From Engelhardtia mirabilis (GTDB lineage Bacteria; Planctomycetota; UBA1135; GCA-002686595), in assembly GCF_007748095.1 (NCBI RefSeq), contig NZ_CP036287.1, forward strand, positions 1,612,001 to 1,676,000: 64,000 nucleotides of DNA. Reading direction: 5' to 3'. Of the stretch, positions 1 to 10,206 are shown piece after piece. The notes beneath the pieces were generated by a model, which was not told the origin of the DNA, searched no databases, and worked only from the letters and a program-made list of their open reading frames with translations. Both the position numbers and the translations under genes were made by a program. Positions within the stretch are counted from its first letter, which is position 1. Every line of letters starts with the position of its first letter.

Positions 1-399
1 TGGGAGGAGCTGCTCGATCCGGAGCGCTTCGATCTCGTGGAGAGCCGCGCCTTTCCGGTGCTGGTCGCGCGGTCGGTGCGTTGGCTCGCAGACCAGGACC
101 CCTTCCTGCCCTACCTCGCCGCGGACCGGCCCCTGCCGCGCAGGCTCGCCGACCCGCGACCGCAGCTCACCTGGCAGCTCGCGCCGGTGCCCGCCGTGGC
201 CGGCGAACTGCAACTCGCGGACGGCTCTACCCACGCGGTCTCCCTGTTCGACCAGAGTGCGACCTCGTTGCAGCCCGCCGACCTGGCCGGGGTCGTCACC
301 GCGCCCGACGGCTTCGACGCGGTGACCTGGATCCTGCTGCTCGCCCTGGCGCTGACCGCGCTCGAGTGGTGGCTGGTGCGGCGGGGGAGGATGCCCTGA
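1..399 (+). CDS. BatA-like membrane protein, C-terminal part (partial)
   Basis: The reading frame is open from the first base of the window, so this is the C-terminal 132 residues of a gene that begins upstream. It ends in one hydrophobic helix (about residues 101-118 of the visible part) followed by the basic tail RRGRMP. That layout fits BatA/YfbK-type proteins, in which a periplasmic or cytoplasmic body is anchored by a C-terminal helix. The stop lies 2 bases before the start of the VWA protein, so the two are probably co-transcribed and translationally coupled. The family call rests mainly on this context (a membrane VWA protein next to a TPR protein, as in MoxR-DUF58-Bat clusters). No catalytic motif is visible in this fragment. 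Confidence 0.6.
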   Translation, partial: WEELLDPERFDLVESRAFPVLVARSVRWLADQDPFLPYLAADRPLPRRLADPRPQLTWQLAPVPAVAGELQLADGSTHAVSLFDQSATSLQPADLAGVVTAPDGFDAVTWILLLALALTALEWWLVRRGRMP

Positions 400-401
400 C
401 C

Positions 402-2918
402 ATGGACGTCCAGTGGCTCCAGCCCGGCTTCGGCCTGGTCGCGCTCCTCGCCCTCGTGCCGTGGATCGGCCCCCTGCGCACTCGCGACCGCCTCCACGCC
501 GGCGTGCGCTCGGTGTTGATCGTGCTCCTGGCGGTGGCCCTCGCGCGACCGGTGCAGGTGGTCGCCTCCGGTGCGTCCCACCGCGTGATCGTGTGGGACC
601 GCAGCGCGAGCGTCACGCCCGACGCGGACCAGACCGCGCGGCGCTGGCTCGTGTCGGCGCTCGCGGTCGCCGACGGCGAGCGCGTGACCCTGATCGAGCT
701 CCCCGGCTCCGGCCGTGAAGCGTTGGAACTCCCCGAGGGTGTGCGCCACCTGTTGCTCGCCACTTCGGAGTCGAGTCCCCTGGGCGAGGCCATCGCCATC
801 GGCGCGCGGGCCGTGCCGATCGGTGCCGCGGGCCGCCTGACCGTCCTCAGCGACGGCCTGGCCACGGACGCGGACGGCGCGCGTGCGGCGGAGGAGCTGC
901 GCCAACGCGGCCTGCCGCTCGATTGGGTCCGCCTCGAGGGAGCGTCCGGCGACCTGCGACCGGTGGGTCTCGCGCTGGACGGCGAGGCGCGGGTCGGATC
1001 CACCGCGCGGGTGCTGGCGCGGCTGGTGGGCGGTGGACAGGTCGTGGACTGCCGCTTGAGCGACGGCGCCGGCGAGCTGGCGCGCTCGGGTCCGACGGTC
1101 GTCGACGGCGCGATCGAGGTCGCCTTCGAGTTCGAGCCGCGCGCCGCGGGGTTCGTCGAGTTGGTGCTCGAGGTCGAGGTGCTCGAGGGCGTCGACCCGC
1201 GCGGCGGGGACGAGCGCCTGGCCACCACGGTGGCCGTGCAGGACCCCCTGCGCGTGCTCTACCTGGGCGAGCGCGTCCGCGGCGGCGCGGGCGAGCTGGC
1301 GCGCCTGGTCGGCCCCGGCTTCGACGTGCGTGACGGCGGCGACGACCTCGGTCCCGACGCCTTCGGCGAGACCGACCTGGTGCTGCTCGACGATCGCCCG
1401 GCCGCGCGCCTGTCGGAGGAGCTGCAACGCTCCCTGAGCGAGGGCGTGGTCAACCGCGGCCTGGGCCTCCTGGCAGCGGGCGGCGAGGCGGCCTTCGGAC
1501 CGGGCGGCTACCACGAGCAGCCGCTCGAGGCGCTCCTGCCCGTGGAGTTCGTCCAGAAGGAGGAGAAGCGCGATCCCAGCACGACCCTGGTCGTGATCCT
1601 CGACACCTCCGGTTCCATGGGCGGCGAACGCGTGCAACTCGCCAAGGAGGTCGCGCGCCTGGCTATCCGGCGCCTCTTGCCCCACGACAAGGTCGGCATC
1701 GTCGAGTTCTACGGGGCCAAGCGCTGGGCGGCGCCGATCCAACCGGCCTCCAACTCGATCGAGCTCGAGCGCGCCCTCAATCGCCTCAATGCCGGGGGCG
1801 GAACCGTGATCCTGCCGGCCATCGAAGAGGCCTACTACGGCCTGAAGAACGTGCGCACGCGCTACAAGCACGTGCTGATCCTGACCGACGGCGGCGTGGA
1901 ATCCGGAGCCTTCGAGCCGCTGTTGCGGCGCATGGCCGACGACGGCATGAACGTGTCGACCGTGCTGATCGGTCCCGACGCCCACTCGGAGTTCCTGGTC
2001 AACATCGCCAACTGGGGCAAGGGCCGCTTCTACTCGGTGCCCAACCGCTTCAACCTGCCGGAGATCCTGCTCAAGCAGCCGGCCAGCGCGAAGTTGCCCG
2101 CCTACCGGCCCGGGATCGTGTCGGTCACCGGGCGCGGCGGTCGCGGCTGGTGGGGCGACGTGGATCCCGCCGGGCTTCCGCCCCTGGCCGGCTACGTCGA
2201 GACCCGCGCGCGGCCGGGCGCCGAGCGCGTGATCGAGACCACCGACGAGGCCCACCCGCTGCTCGCGTCCTGGCGTTACGGCTTGGGTCGGGTGAGCGCC
2301 TTGACGACCGAACCCACGGGCCCGGGCACCGAACCCTGGCGCGACTGGGACGGCTACGGCCCGCTGCTGGCGCGGACCCTCGCGCGCACGGCTTCCGACA
2401 CCGCCGCGCCCTTCGTGTTCGAGCTGATGGCGGACGCGGACGAGTTGGTCCTGGTGGCTGAGCGGCGCGGGGCAGCCGAGTTGTTGCCCGAGGCGGAGTT
2501 TTCTGGCGCCCCGTTGCCCGGAGCCCAGCCCCGCGCGCTCGCCTTCGCACGGGTCGCGCCCGATCGCTTCGAGGCGCGTTGGCTACCGGCGGCCCGCGAG
2601 CCGACGCAGGTCGTTGCCGGGGCGGCCGGCGGCGTCGGTCCGCGCACGCGCCTGGCCCACGCGCCCCTGGCCGATCCGTCCTTCGAACGACTGGTCGACC
2701 CGCGCGTCGACTCGCGCCTGGTCGAGTTGGTGGAGCGGACCGGCGGTCGTCTGCGCGACGCGAGCGCAGTCGGCTCCACCTCACCCCTGGGCGGCGGCGA
2801 GCGTCCGCTCGGGCTGCGCCGCCTGTGGCTCGCGGCGGCCCTCGCGGCCCTCTTCGTCTACCTCGCCGATGTCCTGGTCCGGCGGCGTCCGCGCCTGACC
2901 GCGGTCGTGACCCCATGA
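402..2918 (+). CDS. VWA-domain membrane protein (BatA/glutamine-amidotransferase-like fold)
   Basis: An 838-residue protein. Two hydrophobic helices lie near the N-terminus (about residues 8-22 and 36-52) and one at the C-terminus, before a basic tail. A von Willebrand factor A domain spans about residues 390-560, with the MIDAS metal site DTSGSMG and the later TDGG element. A second acidic-serine stretch, IVWDRSASV (about residues 63-71), resembles a degenerate MIDAS. The start ATGGACGTC was chosen because it lies just after the previous stop and precedes the first membrane helix; the longer open frame upstream has atypical composition. The gene overlaps the next one by ATGA. Relatives act with MoxR ATPases and DUF58 proteins in envelope stress or protein activation. 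The substrate is unknown here. Confidence 0.85.
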   Translation: MDVQWLQPGFGLVALLALVPWIGPLRTRDRLHAGVRSVLIVLLAVALARPVQVVASGASHRVIVWDRSASVTPDADQTARRWLVSALAVADGERVTLIELPGSGREALELPEGVRHLLLATSESSPLGEAIAIGARAVPIGAAGRLTVLSDGLATDADGARAAEELRQRGLPLDWVRLEGASGDLRPVGLALDGEARVGSTARVLARLVGGGQVVDCRLSDGAGELARSGPTVVDGAIEVAFEFEPRAAGFVELVLEVEVLEGVDPRGGDERLATTVAVQDPLRVLYLGERVRGGAGELARLVGPGFDVRDGGDDLGPDAFGETDLVLLDDRPAARLSEELQRSLSEGVVNRGLGLLAAGGEAAFGPGGYHEQPLEALLPVEFVQKEEKRDPSTTLVVILDTSGSMGGERVQLAKEVARLAIRRLLPHDKVGIVEFYGAKRWAAPIQPASNSIELERALNRLNAGGGTVILPAIEEAYYGLKNVRTRYKHVLILTDGGVESGAFEPLLRRMADDGMNVSTVLIGPDAHSEFLVNIANWGKGRFYSVPNRFNLPEILLKQPASAKLPAYRPGIVSVTGRGGRGWWGDVDPAGLPPLAGYVETRARPGAERVIETTDEAHPLLASWRYGLGRVSALTTEPTGPGTEPWRDWDGYGPLLARTLARTASDTAAPFVFELMADADELVLVAERRGAAELLPEAEFSGAPLPGAQPRALAFARVAPDRFEARWLPAAREPTQVVAGAAGGVGPRTRLAHAPLADPSFERLVDPRVDSRLVELVERTGGRLRDASAVGSTSPLGGGERPLGLRRLWLAAALAALFVYLADVLVRRRPRLTAVVTP

Positions 2919-5900
2919 AGTCCATCCTGTCGACTCTGCTGGCGACGGCCCTGGCCGCCATCTCGATCTGCGGCGCGCCCCGGGCCAGCACCTCGGGAGT
3001 CTGGGGCGAGCCCCTGGATGCCCAAGTCGAGTCGCTGTTGCAGTCGGCGCTCGACGCCGGAACGCAGGCGGACGTCGAAGACCTGTACGTGGCCTGCATG
3101 GTCGAGCACGGTGAACTCGAGCCCCTCGCGAGGCGCCTCGACGAGCTGCTCGACGGCGCGGTCGAAGGTGAGCGGCGCCGGGCGGCGCTGCGGCTCGACG
3201 GTTACCTGGCCTGGCGGCACGGGGAGCTGGACCATGCCCTCGAGCGTTTCGAGGTCCTGGTCGACGACGAGAACGCGCTGGGTCTGACCGACAACGACGC
3301 GCGCTTCGCCCGGGCGCGCCTCTTGGACGCCCAGGGTCGCACCGAGGCCGCGCTCGAGGCCTACGGCGAGTTGGTGTCCGAGCTGGACGATCCGGAGCTG
3401 ACCACCCGGCTCCTGGTTCGCATGGCCCTGATGAGCATGGAGCAGGACGACGAGGGCGGTCGCGACGCCCTTTCGAGCTTCGCGCGCGAGGAGGGGCGTT
3501 CGGTCGACCTGGTCAACCGCGCGGCGATCGTGCTGGCGCTGTTGGGTCGGCCGGCGGACGCGATCGAGCTCTACGTGGTGGCGGGCGACGAGAAGGAGCG
3601 GGCCCGGGGCCAGTTGCGCGTGGCGGAGTGGGCCCTGCGCGCGGGCGACCTGCAGCGCGCCGAGACGGCGGCCTGGGAAGCGGTGGACCTGGCCAACGTC
3701 GCGCGCGAGCGCCGCTACGCCCTGACCCTGTTGACCGAGGCCCATCGGGCCGACGGAACCCTCGAGGCCCTGGTGGCGCGCTTCGACGCGGGGCAGGACG
3801 ACCTGTCGTCCGAGGCGCGCGAGGTCTGGATCGAGCTGTTGCGCGAGACCGGGGCCTGGGACCAGGCCATCGCCATTGTGTCGACCGAGGGCGGTGCCGA
3901 AGCGTTCACCGACGACGAGCGCCGGTCCCTGCTCGAGATGTACCGCGAGGCCGGGCGCGAGGAGCAGATGATCGCGGCCTACCGCGAGCGCATCGCCCTC
4001 GACCCGCGCTCGACCGTGTGGCGCGAGGGGCTGGCCCAGACCTTCCTCGAGCGCGGTGACCGGGCGGCGGCGGTGGCGGTCTGGGAGGACTGGCTCGGGG
4101 ATCTGGGCGCAGGGTCCCGGCTGCTCGGCGCGCAGGTGCTGCGCGACATCGGCCTCGACGACCTGGCCGAGCGCAGCGCCGAGAGTGCCGTGGAAGAGGG
4201 CGACGACGTCCACGCGGCGCTCCTGTTCCTGTTCGATCTGCACCGCGTTGGCGGGCGTTTGGACCAGGCCCGGGCGAGCCTCGAGCGGCTCGACGCGATC
4301 GCCGCTCCCGACGCCGCGGTGCGGATGCAGTTGGCCGAAGCCCACGAACGCCTGGGCGACAAGGCCCGGGCCGTGGCGATCCTGGGCGACCTGGTGGCGG
4401 CCCGGCCCCCGGGCGAGGCCGGCGAGGACGTGGAAATGCGCCTGGCCTGGCTCCTGTCGGAGGTTGGCGAAGAGGAACAGGCGCTGGTGGCCTGGCGCGA
4501 GCTGTGGGAACGCGTGCAGTCGGTTCCCAGGCGGCGCTACGTCGAGGACCGCATGATGACCGTGGCCGCGCGCCTCGGCTCCCTGGCCGACATCGTGGTC
4601 GAGCTCGAGGAGAAGCTGCTCGAGGGCACGGCCAGCGAGCGCGACAGCGGCCTGCTCGTGCGGATCTACACCAAGGTCGGGGACGCGGTCTCCGCGGCCG
4701 AAGTGATCGAGGAGTACATGCGGCGCTCGGGCGGGGCGGAGTTGCAGTCGCTGACGGAGAAGGCGCGCGTCTACCTGAGCTGCAACGACTACTACCACTA
4801 CGAGCGGGCCGTCCGCCGCTTGATCGAGATCGACCCCGAGGGCGAGGCCGACTACTTGCAGCAGCTCGCCATGAGCCAGCTGGAACGGGGCCGTCCGGAC
4901 GAGGCGCGCGCGGTGCTGACGCGGCTGGCGAGCCTCGACAGCGAGGCCTCGTCGGTGGAGTTCGAGGCCGGCGTGTTGGCCCTCTCGGGGATGCGGGCCG
5001 AGGCGATCGCCGCCTACCGCCGCGGGCTCGCGGCCCATCCCGAGCGCATCGACGGCTACCTGTTGATGTCCGGGCTGATGAAGGAGCTGGGCCAGAGTGA
5101 CCTGGCCTTCGGCATGTTCCAGTACCTGGCAGAGACGGCGGACGGCGACGACCTGTTCACGATCGCCATCGACGGCATCCTGAACCTCTTGGTCGAGGCA
5201 CCGCCGCGTCCGAAGGTCCTGCAGTGGGCCCGGCGGGTGACGCTCGAGCGCCTGGCCACGCGCCACGACAAGGCCTACCTCTACCAGCTCCTGGCCGACC
5301 TGGCACAGGAGAGCGGGGACCACGAGGGTCACCTGATCGCCCTGGAGAACTCCCTGGCCTCGTCGGGCCCGCGGCGGGGCTCGATCCTGCGCGAGCTGAT
5401 GGACCTGTGCGCCGAGCAGGTGGCGACCTTCGGGGTCGAGGGTCGCGAGGCCCAGCCGGAGCGGCACCTGGCCTACGGTCGGCGCCTGGTCGGTCTGGCC
5501 GAAGCCGTGCCGCCGCAGGTCTACCTGGACCTGGGGGCGGCCTTCCTCGAGGCGCAGGACGAGGACAGCGCGGCGCGCACCTTCGACCTGACGCGCGACC
5601 TACCCGACGGCGTCCTGTACCAGCGTCAGGCGGCGGGTCGCTTCGAGGAGGCCGGCTACATCGAGCGTTCCACCTCGACCTACGAGTCGGTCCTCGCCAC
5701 CCAGCCCGGGGACGTGTCCCTGTTGGTCAAGGTGGGCGAGCTCCACGAGCAGTTGGGCGAGGACGGGGAGGCGGCGAAGCTCTACGGCCGCGCCATGGAC
5801 CTGCTCCTGCGCCGGCGCACGCTGGTCAGCGGGGCGACGAAGAAGAGCGAGGCCGAGAAGGACCCCTACGCCTGGGCACCCCGCAACCTGGACGACTTCG

Positions 5901-8900
5901 GCCAGCACTACGAGCGGGTGCTGCTCGGCCTGTTGTCGACCGTCGAGGACGGCGGGCCCTATCTGGAGCTGTTGGCCGAGCAGGTCGCCGCCTTCCGTGT
6001 CGAGCTGCCCGAGGCCCTGGCCCAGCGCGCGGACATGGACGCCGCAGCGGGTGACGAGGCCGCCGATGGGGATGGCCAGCGGGACATGCCGCTGCTGTCG
6101 GAGTTCCCGCGCCTGGAGTCGCGCGCGGCGTTCCATCGCCGCGCGGCCCTGGCGGCCGGGCGACTGGGCCTGGCCGACGACTTCGATCGCGAACTGGTTG
6201 CGGCCTTCGCCGGCGACGACGACCTGATCGAGGCCCTGGTGCGTGAACGGCTCCGGTGGGGGCTCGGCGATTCCGCGCGCGAGTTGATCGAGGCCAGTGA
6301 CCGCAGCGAGGAGCAGCGGCGGGCGCTCTTGGTCAAGGTGGGAGAAGAGTTCGAGGCCGAGGCGAGCGGCCCGGTCCCCGTGGCCGAGGCCAGCCGGCGG
6401 ATCCTGCCGCTGGTGATGGAGGGCCGCACCGACGAGTTGTCGACGCTGGTGCGTCGCGCCGATCTGCGCAAGGTCGAGTCCGCCGAGCTCGGTCACTTGA
6501 CCGTGTTGTTCGCAGCGGCGCGTCTGTTGGGTGACGACGGTCTGCTGCTGCGGATCGGGCGCGAGTGGCTGCGCGCGCAGTTGTCCCAGAACCGCTCGTC
6601 CTACTACCTCGAGTCCACCCTGGACCAGATCGGCGCGGCACTGAACGGCGACTCGGAGCGGTCCCTGTACCGCTACTTCGTTTCCCTGGTGCTCGAGGAC
6701 GTCGAGCACAACGCCCAGTTGGTGACACTGCTGCCGAAGCTGGCTGGGCGCTTCGACGAGCCGATCGTCGACCAGGAGGAGGTGCTGTCCCTGCTCGACG
6801 GCTACGGCGAGCGCTACGCCTGGGGCCTGGGCCCCGTGCTCGAGCTGCTGCCCTCCGCGGAGCGCGCCGGGGCCCTGCGCGGCATCTGGGACCGGATCGA
6901 GAAGACCAACCGCGCCACGCTGCTGGTCGATCTCGTGGCCGAGTTCCAGTCGGACCTGGGTGACGAGTTGGGCGCCTTCGCCACGGACGCCTTCGCGGCC
7001 TCGTTGGAGGACGCCGAGGACTACATCACCTACTCGATCTCGGACATGCTCGAGGTCGAGCGCAACCGCGAGGTCGTGCTCGCGATGGCCGAGGCGTTCG
7101 CGGCGGAGTACCCGACCAACGAGGCGGTCAAGGCCGTGATCGTGATCCAGGAGCACGCCCTCGGCATCGAAGGGGCGACCGAGCGCGCCGCGCGGACCTG
7201 GGTTGCCCTGGGCCGCGACGAGTCCGGCGACTACTACGTGAATCGCGCGCGGACGCGGCTCGCGGAGGAGTTCCTGCCCGAGGCCCTGGACGTCTTCGCC
7301 GCGGCCCTGGACGGGCGCGAGGACGAGGACGGCGCCTCGGCCGAGGTGGCCCTCGCGCGCATCGAGCTCTACCAGGGCGCCGACGAGGACGAGCGTGCGG
7401 ACGAGCTGTTGGGCCAGGCGCTCGAGGCCTACCCGGAGGACCTCCCCCTGCTGCGGCGCCAGATGAGTCGGTTCAACGGGGAGGGGCGTCGGGCCCGAGC
7501 CTTGGAGTTGCAGGAGCGGATCGCCCGGTTGACCGAAGGAGACGACGACCGCAAGCAGGTCTGGGTGCGCGTGGCCGACGGCTGGGCCGCGCTGCAACAG
7601 CCCGAGCGCGAGCTGGCCGCGAGGCTCGAGGTGGAAGCACTCGGCGGCACGGACGAGAACACCGACAACCCCTTCGGGATCGTGATCCCGCCCGGGGTGA
7701 CCTACTTCATCAACGGCGTGGCCTATCGCGGCGGCGAGACGGCCAAGGGGCTGCCCAAGACGATCGAGGACGTGAAGGAGGCGCTCGATGCGGGCGACGA
7801 GCAGGAAGCCCGGGTCGTGCTGCGACGTCTGTGGCGCAGTTTCCTCGTGGGCGAGACCGCCGATCGCTTCGCCTTCTTCGGCAGGTCGCCCATGGCATCG
7901 CTCTCCTGGCCCCACGACCCAAAGGAGCCCGACGCCGAGGAGGCGCCCTCGCGCGGTGGCCTGGACGCTTTCCTCGAGTCGGAGCGCAAGGCGCTCGAGA
8001 AGGAGGTCGCCGAGGCCACGGGCGAGACCGAAGAGCAGGACGATCCCCTGCCCACGGCCTACGAGGTGATGGCCGAGAGCGACGTCCTGGTGAGCGAGAT
8101 GGAGCGCTTCCTGCGCACGCGGCAGCCGCGTGAACTCGACTCTCTGCAGCCCCTGTTCGAGGGTCTGTTGGCGGCGAAGTGCCGGACCGTGGGCGAGGAC
8201 GAGACCCTGGCGGCCCTGCTCGTGCGCATGAGGTCGGGGGCCGCGCGCAAGGGCGAGATGATCCAGCTCCTGGCCGCGCTCGACGAGCGGCCCGACGTGG
8301 CGGCGCAGGCCGGCGACGTGGTCTCGTCCCTGGTGCGGACCCTGAACCCCCAGGACGTGGCCCAGGTGCGTCGCCTGGCGCGCGTGTTGGTGCGCGCAGG
8401 TCGCGCCCGGGAGGCCCTGGGCTTGTACCGCTGGTGCGCCGTCCGAGCCGACGCCGGGGGCGGCCGCATGGTGGTCATCGGCGACGACGTCAGCTCGTCC
8501 GTGTCGGTCAATGAACTGGTGGCCGAGGCCAAGGAGCTCTTCGACGGCGAGGACCGGATCGAGCTGATCGAGGCGGCCCTGGCCTACGCGCAGCCCGGGG
8601 ACTATCCCTGGTTGCGTGAGAGCTTCGAGCTGCTCGTGCTGAACACCTGGGCTGAAACGGTCGACGCCGATCAGGCCCTGGCGCGCACCCGAGCGATCTG
8701 CGATCGAGCGCGGGACCTCTCCACGGGCCTGCGCCGCACCGTCGCGGTCCGAGCCGCGGCGATCTACCTCGGTGCGGGCGAGCTGGAGCCCGCCCTGGAG
8801 GCGCTGGAGGTGGGCATCGCCAAGCTCGATCCCGAGCTCGTGGCCCAGCCCGAAGAGAGCTGGTACCGCACCGATCCCGAGCAGCCGGGCTACCTGTCCA

Positions 8901-9463
8901 CGGGCGACATGCGCCGGCTCTTTCCGAGCGACTTGGCGGCGGTTCCGGATGCTCTGCGTTGGCTGCGGATGTGCGCTACCACCCTCGAACAGTGGCTCGA
9001 CGAGGACCGGGTCAACGAGCTTCCGGTGCTCCAGTCCCTCTACTTGATCGCCCTGCGCCTCGACGCACTGGGTCAGTCGGACGAGGCCGCGGCCCTGGTC
9101 GAGCGCCTGGCAGTCCGGGAGGGCGCGCCCTTTGCGTTGGAGCTGTGGACCATCGACGCCCTGCGACTCCTGGGCAGGACGGACGAGGCCGATACCCGCG
9201 AGCGCCGCTTGCTGGAGGACCGCCGCCTCCACGTGCAGCGGATCCCGGAGGTCATCGCCCGCATCCTCGAGCGGGAGGGACCCGAGGCGGCCCTGGCAGC
9301 GGCCGAGACGATCGCGGACGACACCCGCATGCCGGCCCTGCTCGATTCCCTGCTGGCGGCCGCCGAAGCTGCCGGTGACGAAGCAGCGCTGGCGCGCTGG
9401 CGCGGGGCCCGGGCGGCAGCCGAGTCGGCCCGCGAGGAACTCGAGGCACTCGAGGACGACTGA
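2915..9463 (+). CDS. Giant secreted TPR-repeat protein
   Basis: Encodes 2182 residues. The N-terminus MKSILSTLLATALAAISICG is a signal peptide, so the protein probably works in the periplasm or on the envelope. The rest is almost entirely Ala/Leu/Glu-rich helix pairs of the tetratricopeptide type (patterns such as LAEAHERLGD, ARAVLTRLASLD), with no membrane helix in the body. An acidic low-complexity linker (about residues 1036-1052) interrupts the repeats. The ATG overlaps the stop of the VWA gene (ATGA), which decides the start and indicates coupling. Bat operons commonly carry TPR proteins that partner the VWA proteins, but 2182 residues is far larger than the usual BatE-type partner. A scaffold role is inference; no enzymatic motif was seen. 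Confidence 0.85.
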   Translation: MKSILSTLLATALAAISICGAPRASTSGVWGEPLDAQVESLLQSALDAGTQADVEDLYVACMVEHGELEPLARRLDELLDGAVEGERRRAALRLDGYLAWRHGELDHALERFEVLVDDENALGLTDNDARFARARLLDAQGRTEAALEAYGELVSELDDPELTTRLLVRMALMSMEQDDEGGRDALSSFAREEGRSVDLVNRAAIVLALLGRPADAIELYVVAGDEKERARGQLRVAEWALRAGDLQRAETAAWEAVDLANVARERRYALTLLTEAHRADGTLEALVARFDAGQDDLSSEAREVWIELLRETGAWDQAIAIVSTEGGAEAFTDDERRSLLEMYREAGREEQMIAAYRERIALDPRSTVWREGLAQTFLERGDRAAAVAVWEDWLGDLGAGSRLLGAQVLRDIGLDDLAERSAESAVEEGDDVHAALLFLFDLHRVGGRLDQARASLERLDAIAAPDAAVRMQLAEAHERLGDKARAVAILGDLVAARPPGEAGEDVEMRLAWLLSEVGEEEQALVAWRELWERVQSVPRRRYVEDRMMTVAARLGSLADIVVELEEKLLEGTASERDSGLLVRIYTKVGDAVSAAEVIEEYMRRSGGAELQSLTEKARVYLSCNDYYHYERAVRRLIEIDPEGEADYLQQLAMSQLERGRPDEARAVLTRLASLDSEASSVEFEAGVLALSGMRAEAIAAYRRGLAAHPERIDGYLLMSGLMKELGQSDLAFGMFQYLAETADGDDLFTIAIDGILNLLVEAPPRPKVLQWARRVTLERLATRHDKAYLYQLLADLAQESGDHEGHLIALENSLASSGPRRGSILRELMDLCAEQVATFGVEGREAQPERHLAYGRRLVGLAEAVPPQVYLDLGAAFLEAQDEDSAARTFDLTRDLPDGVLYQRQAAGRFEEAGYIERSTSTYESVLATQPGDVSLLVKVGELHEQLGEDGEAAKLYGRAMDLLLRRRTLVSGATKKSEAEKDPYAWAPRNLDDFGQHYERVLLGLLSTVEDGGPYLELLAEQVAAFRVELPEALAQRADMDAAAGDEAADGDGQRDMPLLSEFPRLESRAAFHRRAALAAGRLGLADDFDRELVAAFAGDDDLIEALVRERLRWGLGDSARELIEASDRSEEQRRALLVKVGEEFEAEASGPVPVAEASRRILPLVMEGRTDELSTLVRRADLRKVESAELGHLTVLFAAARLLGDDGLLLRIGREWLRAQLSQNRSSYYLESTLDQIGAALNGDSERSLYRYFVSLVLEDVEHNAQLVTLLPKLAGRFDEPIVDQEEVLSLLDGYGERYAWGLGPVLELLPSAERAGALRGIWDRIEKTNRATLLVDLVAEFQSDLGDELGAFATDAFAASLEDAEDYITYSISDMLEVERNREVVLAMAEAFAAEYPTNEAVKAVIVIQEHALGIEGATERAARTWVALGRDESGDYYVNRARTRLAEEFLPEALDVFAAALDGREDEDGASAEVALARIELYQGADEDERADELLGQALEAYPEDLPLLRRQMSRFNGEGRRARALELQERIARLTEGDDDRKQVWVRVADGWAALQQPERELAARLEVEALGGTDENTDNPFGIVIPPGVTYFINGVAYRGGETAKGLPKTIEDVKEALDAGDEQEARVVLRRLWRSFLVGETADRFAFFGRSPMASLSWPHDPKEPDAEEAPSRGGLDAFLESERKALEKEVAEATGETEEQDDPLPTAYEVMAESDVLVSEMERFLRTRQPRELDSLQPLFEGLLAAKCRTVGEDETLAALLVRMRSGAARKGEMIQLLAALDERPDVAAQAGDVVSSLVRTLNPQDVAQVRRLARVLVRAGRAREALGLYRWCAVRADAGGGRMVVIGDDVSSSVSVNELVAEAKELFDGEDRIELIEAALAYAQPGDYPWLRESFELLVLNTWAETVDADQALARTRAICDRARDLSTGLRRTVAVRAAAIYLGAGELEPALEALEVGIAKLDPELVAQPEESWYRTDPEQPGYLSTGDMRRLFPSDLAAVPDALRWLRMCATTLEQWLDEDRVNELPVLQSLYLIALRLDALGQSDEAAALVERLAVREGAPFALELWTIDALRLLGRTDEADTRERRLLEDRRLHVQRIPEVIARILEREGPEAALAAAETIADDTRMPALLDSLLAAAEAAGDEAALARWRGARAAAESAREELEALEDD

Positions 9464-9486
9464 GAGGGAGGCGCTGACCTCCTCGA

Positions 9487-9921
9487 TCAGGGGCCTACCT
9501 GGCCCTGGGGTACTGACTCGCGGAGTCGCATGACCTCGGCCTCGAGGTACTTGGCGTAGCCGACAAGCGCCCGGCTCACTGGGTCGGTCAGGCCCTCTTC
9601 GCGCAGTACCAGGTCGATCGGGCCGGGATTGATGGAGCGCTGGAACTGTAGCGCGGCCGCAACCTCGTCGGCGGTGCAGTAGCCCTCGCGCACGGCCAGG
9701 TCGCCGAGTCGCGTGAAGGGCTCGCGCTTCTGGATCGCGAGCAGGCCGACGAGTTGCTCCATCCGAAGGTTGCCGCGACGGATGAGTACCGAGCCCAGGG
9801 GCAGCCACTGGGGGGACTGGCTCCGCGTGCGGTAGTCCTGCGCCAGCTCCGGGCTGAGGGCTCGCTCGTCGATCAAGCGCTCCCAGAATTCGTCGCTCAG
9901 GTCCTCGTGGGTCTCTGTCAC
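9487..9921 (-). CDS. MshEN/GspE-N-like small protein
   Basis: A 144-residue soluble acidic protein starting with GTG. A GAGGAG Shine-Dalgarno sequence 7 bases upstream supports this start. Two short repeats with the pattern LGSVLIRRGNL...LLAIQK and LGDLAVREGYCTADEVAAAL resemble the MshEN/GspE N-terminal domain (known to bind c-di-GMP or act as a docking module in type II secretion and pilus ATPases). Here the domain stands alone, without an ATPase. It is oriented against the TPR gene and converges with it, 23 bases from its stop. A signalling or adaptor function is inference. Confidence 0.55.
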   Translation of the reverse strand: MTETHEDLSDEFWERLIDERALSPELAQDYRTRSQSPQWLPLGSVLIRRGNLRMEQLVGLLAIQKREPFTRLGDLAVREGYCTADEVAAALQFQRSINPGPIDLVLREEGLTDPVSRALVGYAKYLEAEVMRLRESVPQGQVGP

Positions 9922-10206
9922 GGTCGGTCTCCTCGGTCAGGGCAGGTGGAATCTCTCCGCTCCGGTTCCGCAGCCCTTCCCGCTTCGGCCATCAGGCCCC
10001 CGCGCTGAAGCGGGATCCGGCCTTCGGTGGGCGCGTTCTCGCCTCGCGGGACAATTGCGACATTGTCGACCTCGGGCACCCCCGGCGCCCGCCGCAGTCC
10101 CATCTGCTGCGGTGTCGGCGAGCGCTCTCGGGATCACTTCTCTGGAGACGCGCGCCTCGCGGCGGGCCCGCCGCGGGCGGGCGATCCTCCCAGGCGCGCG
10201 AGACCT

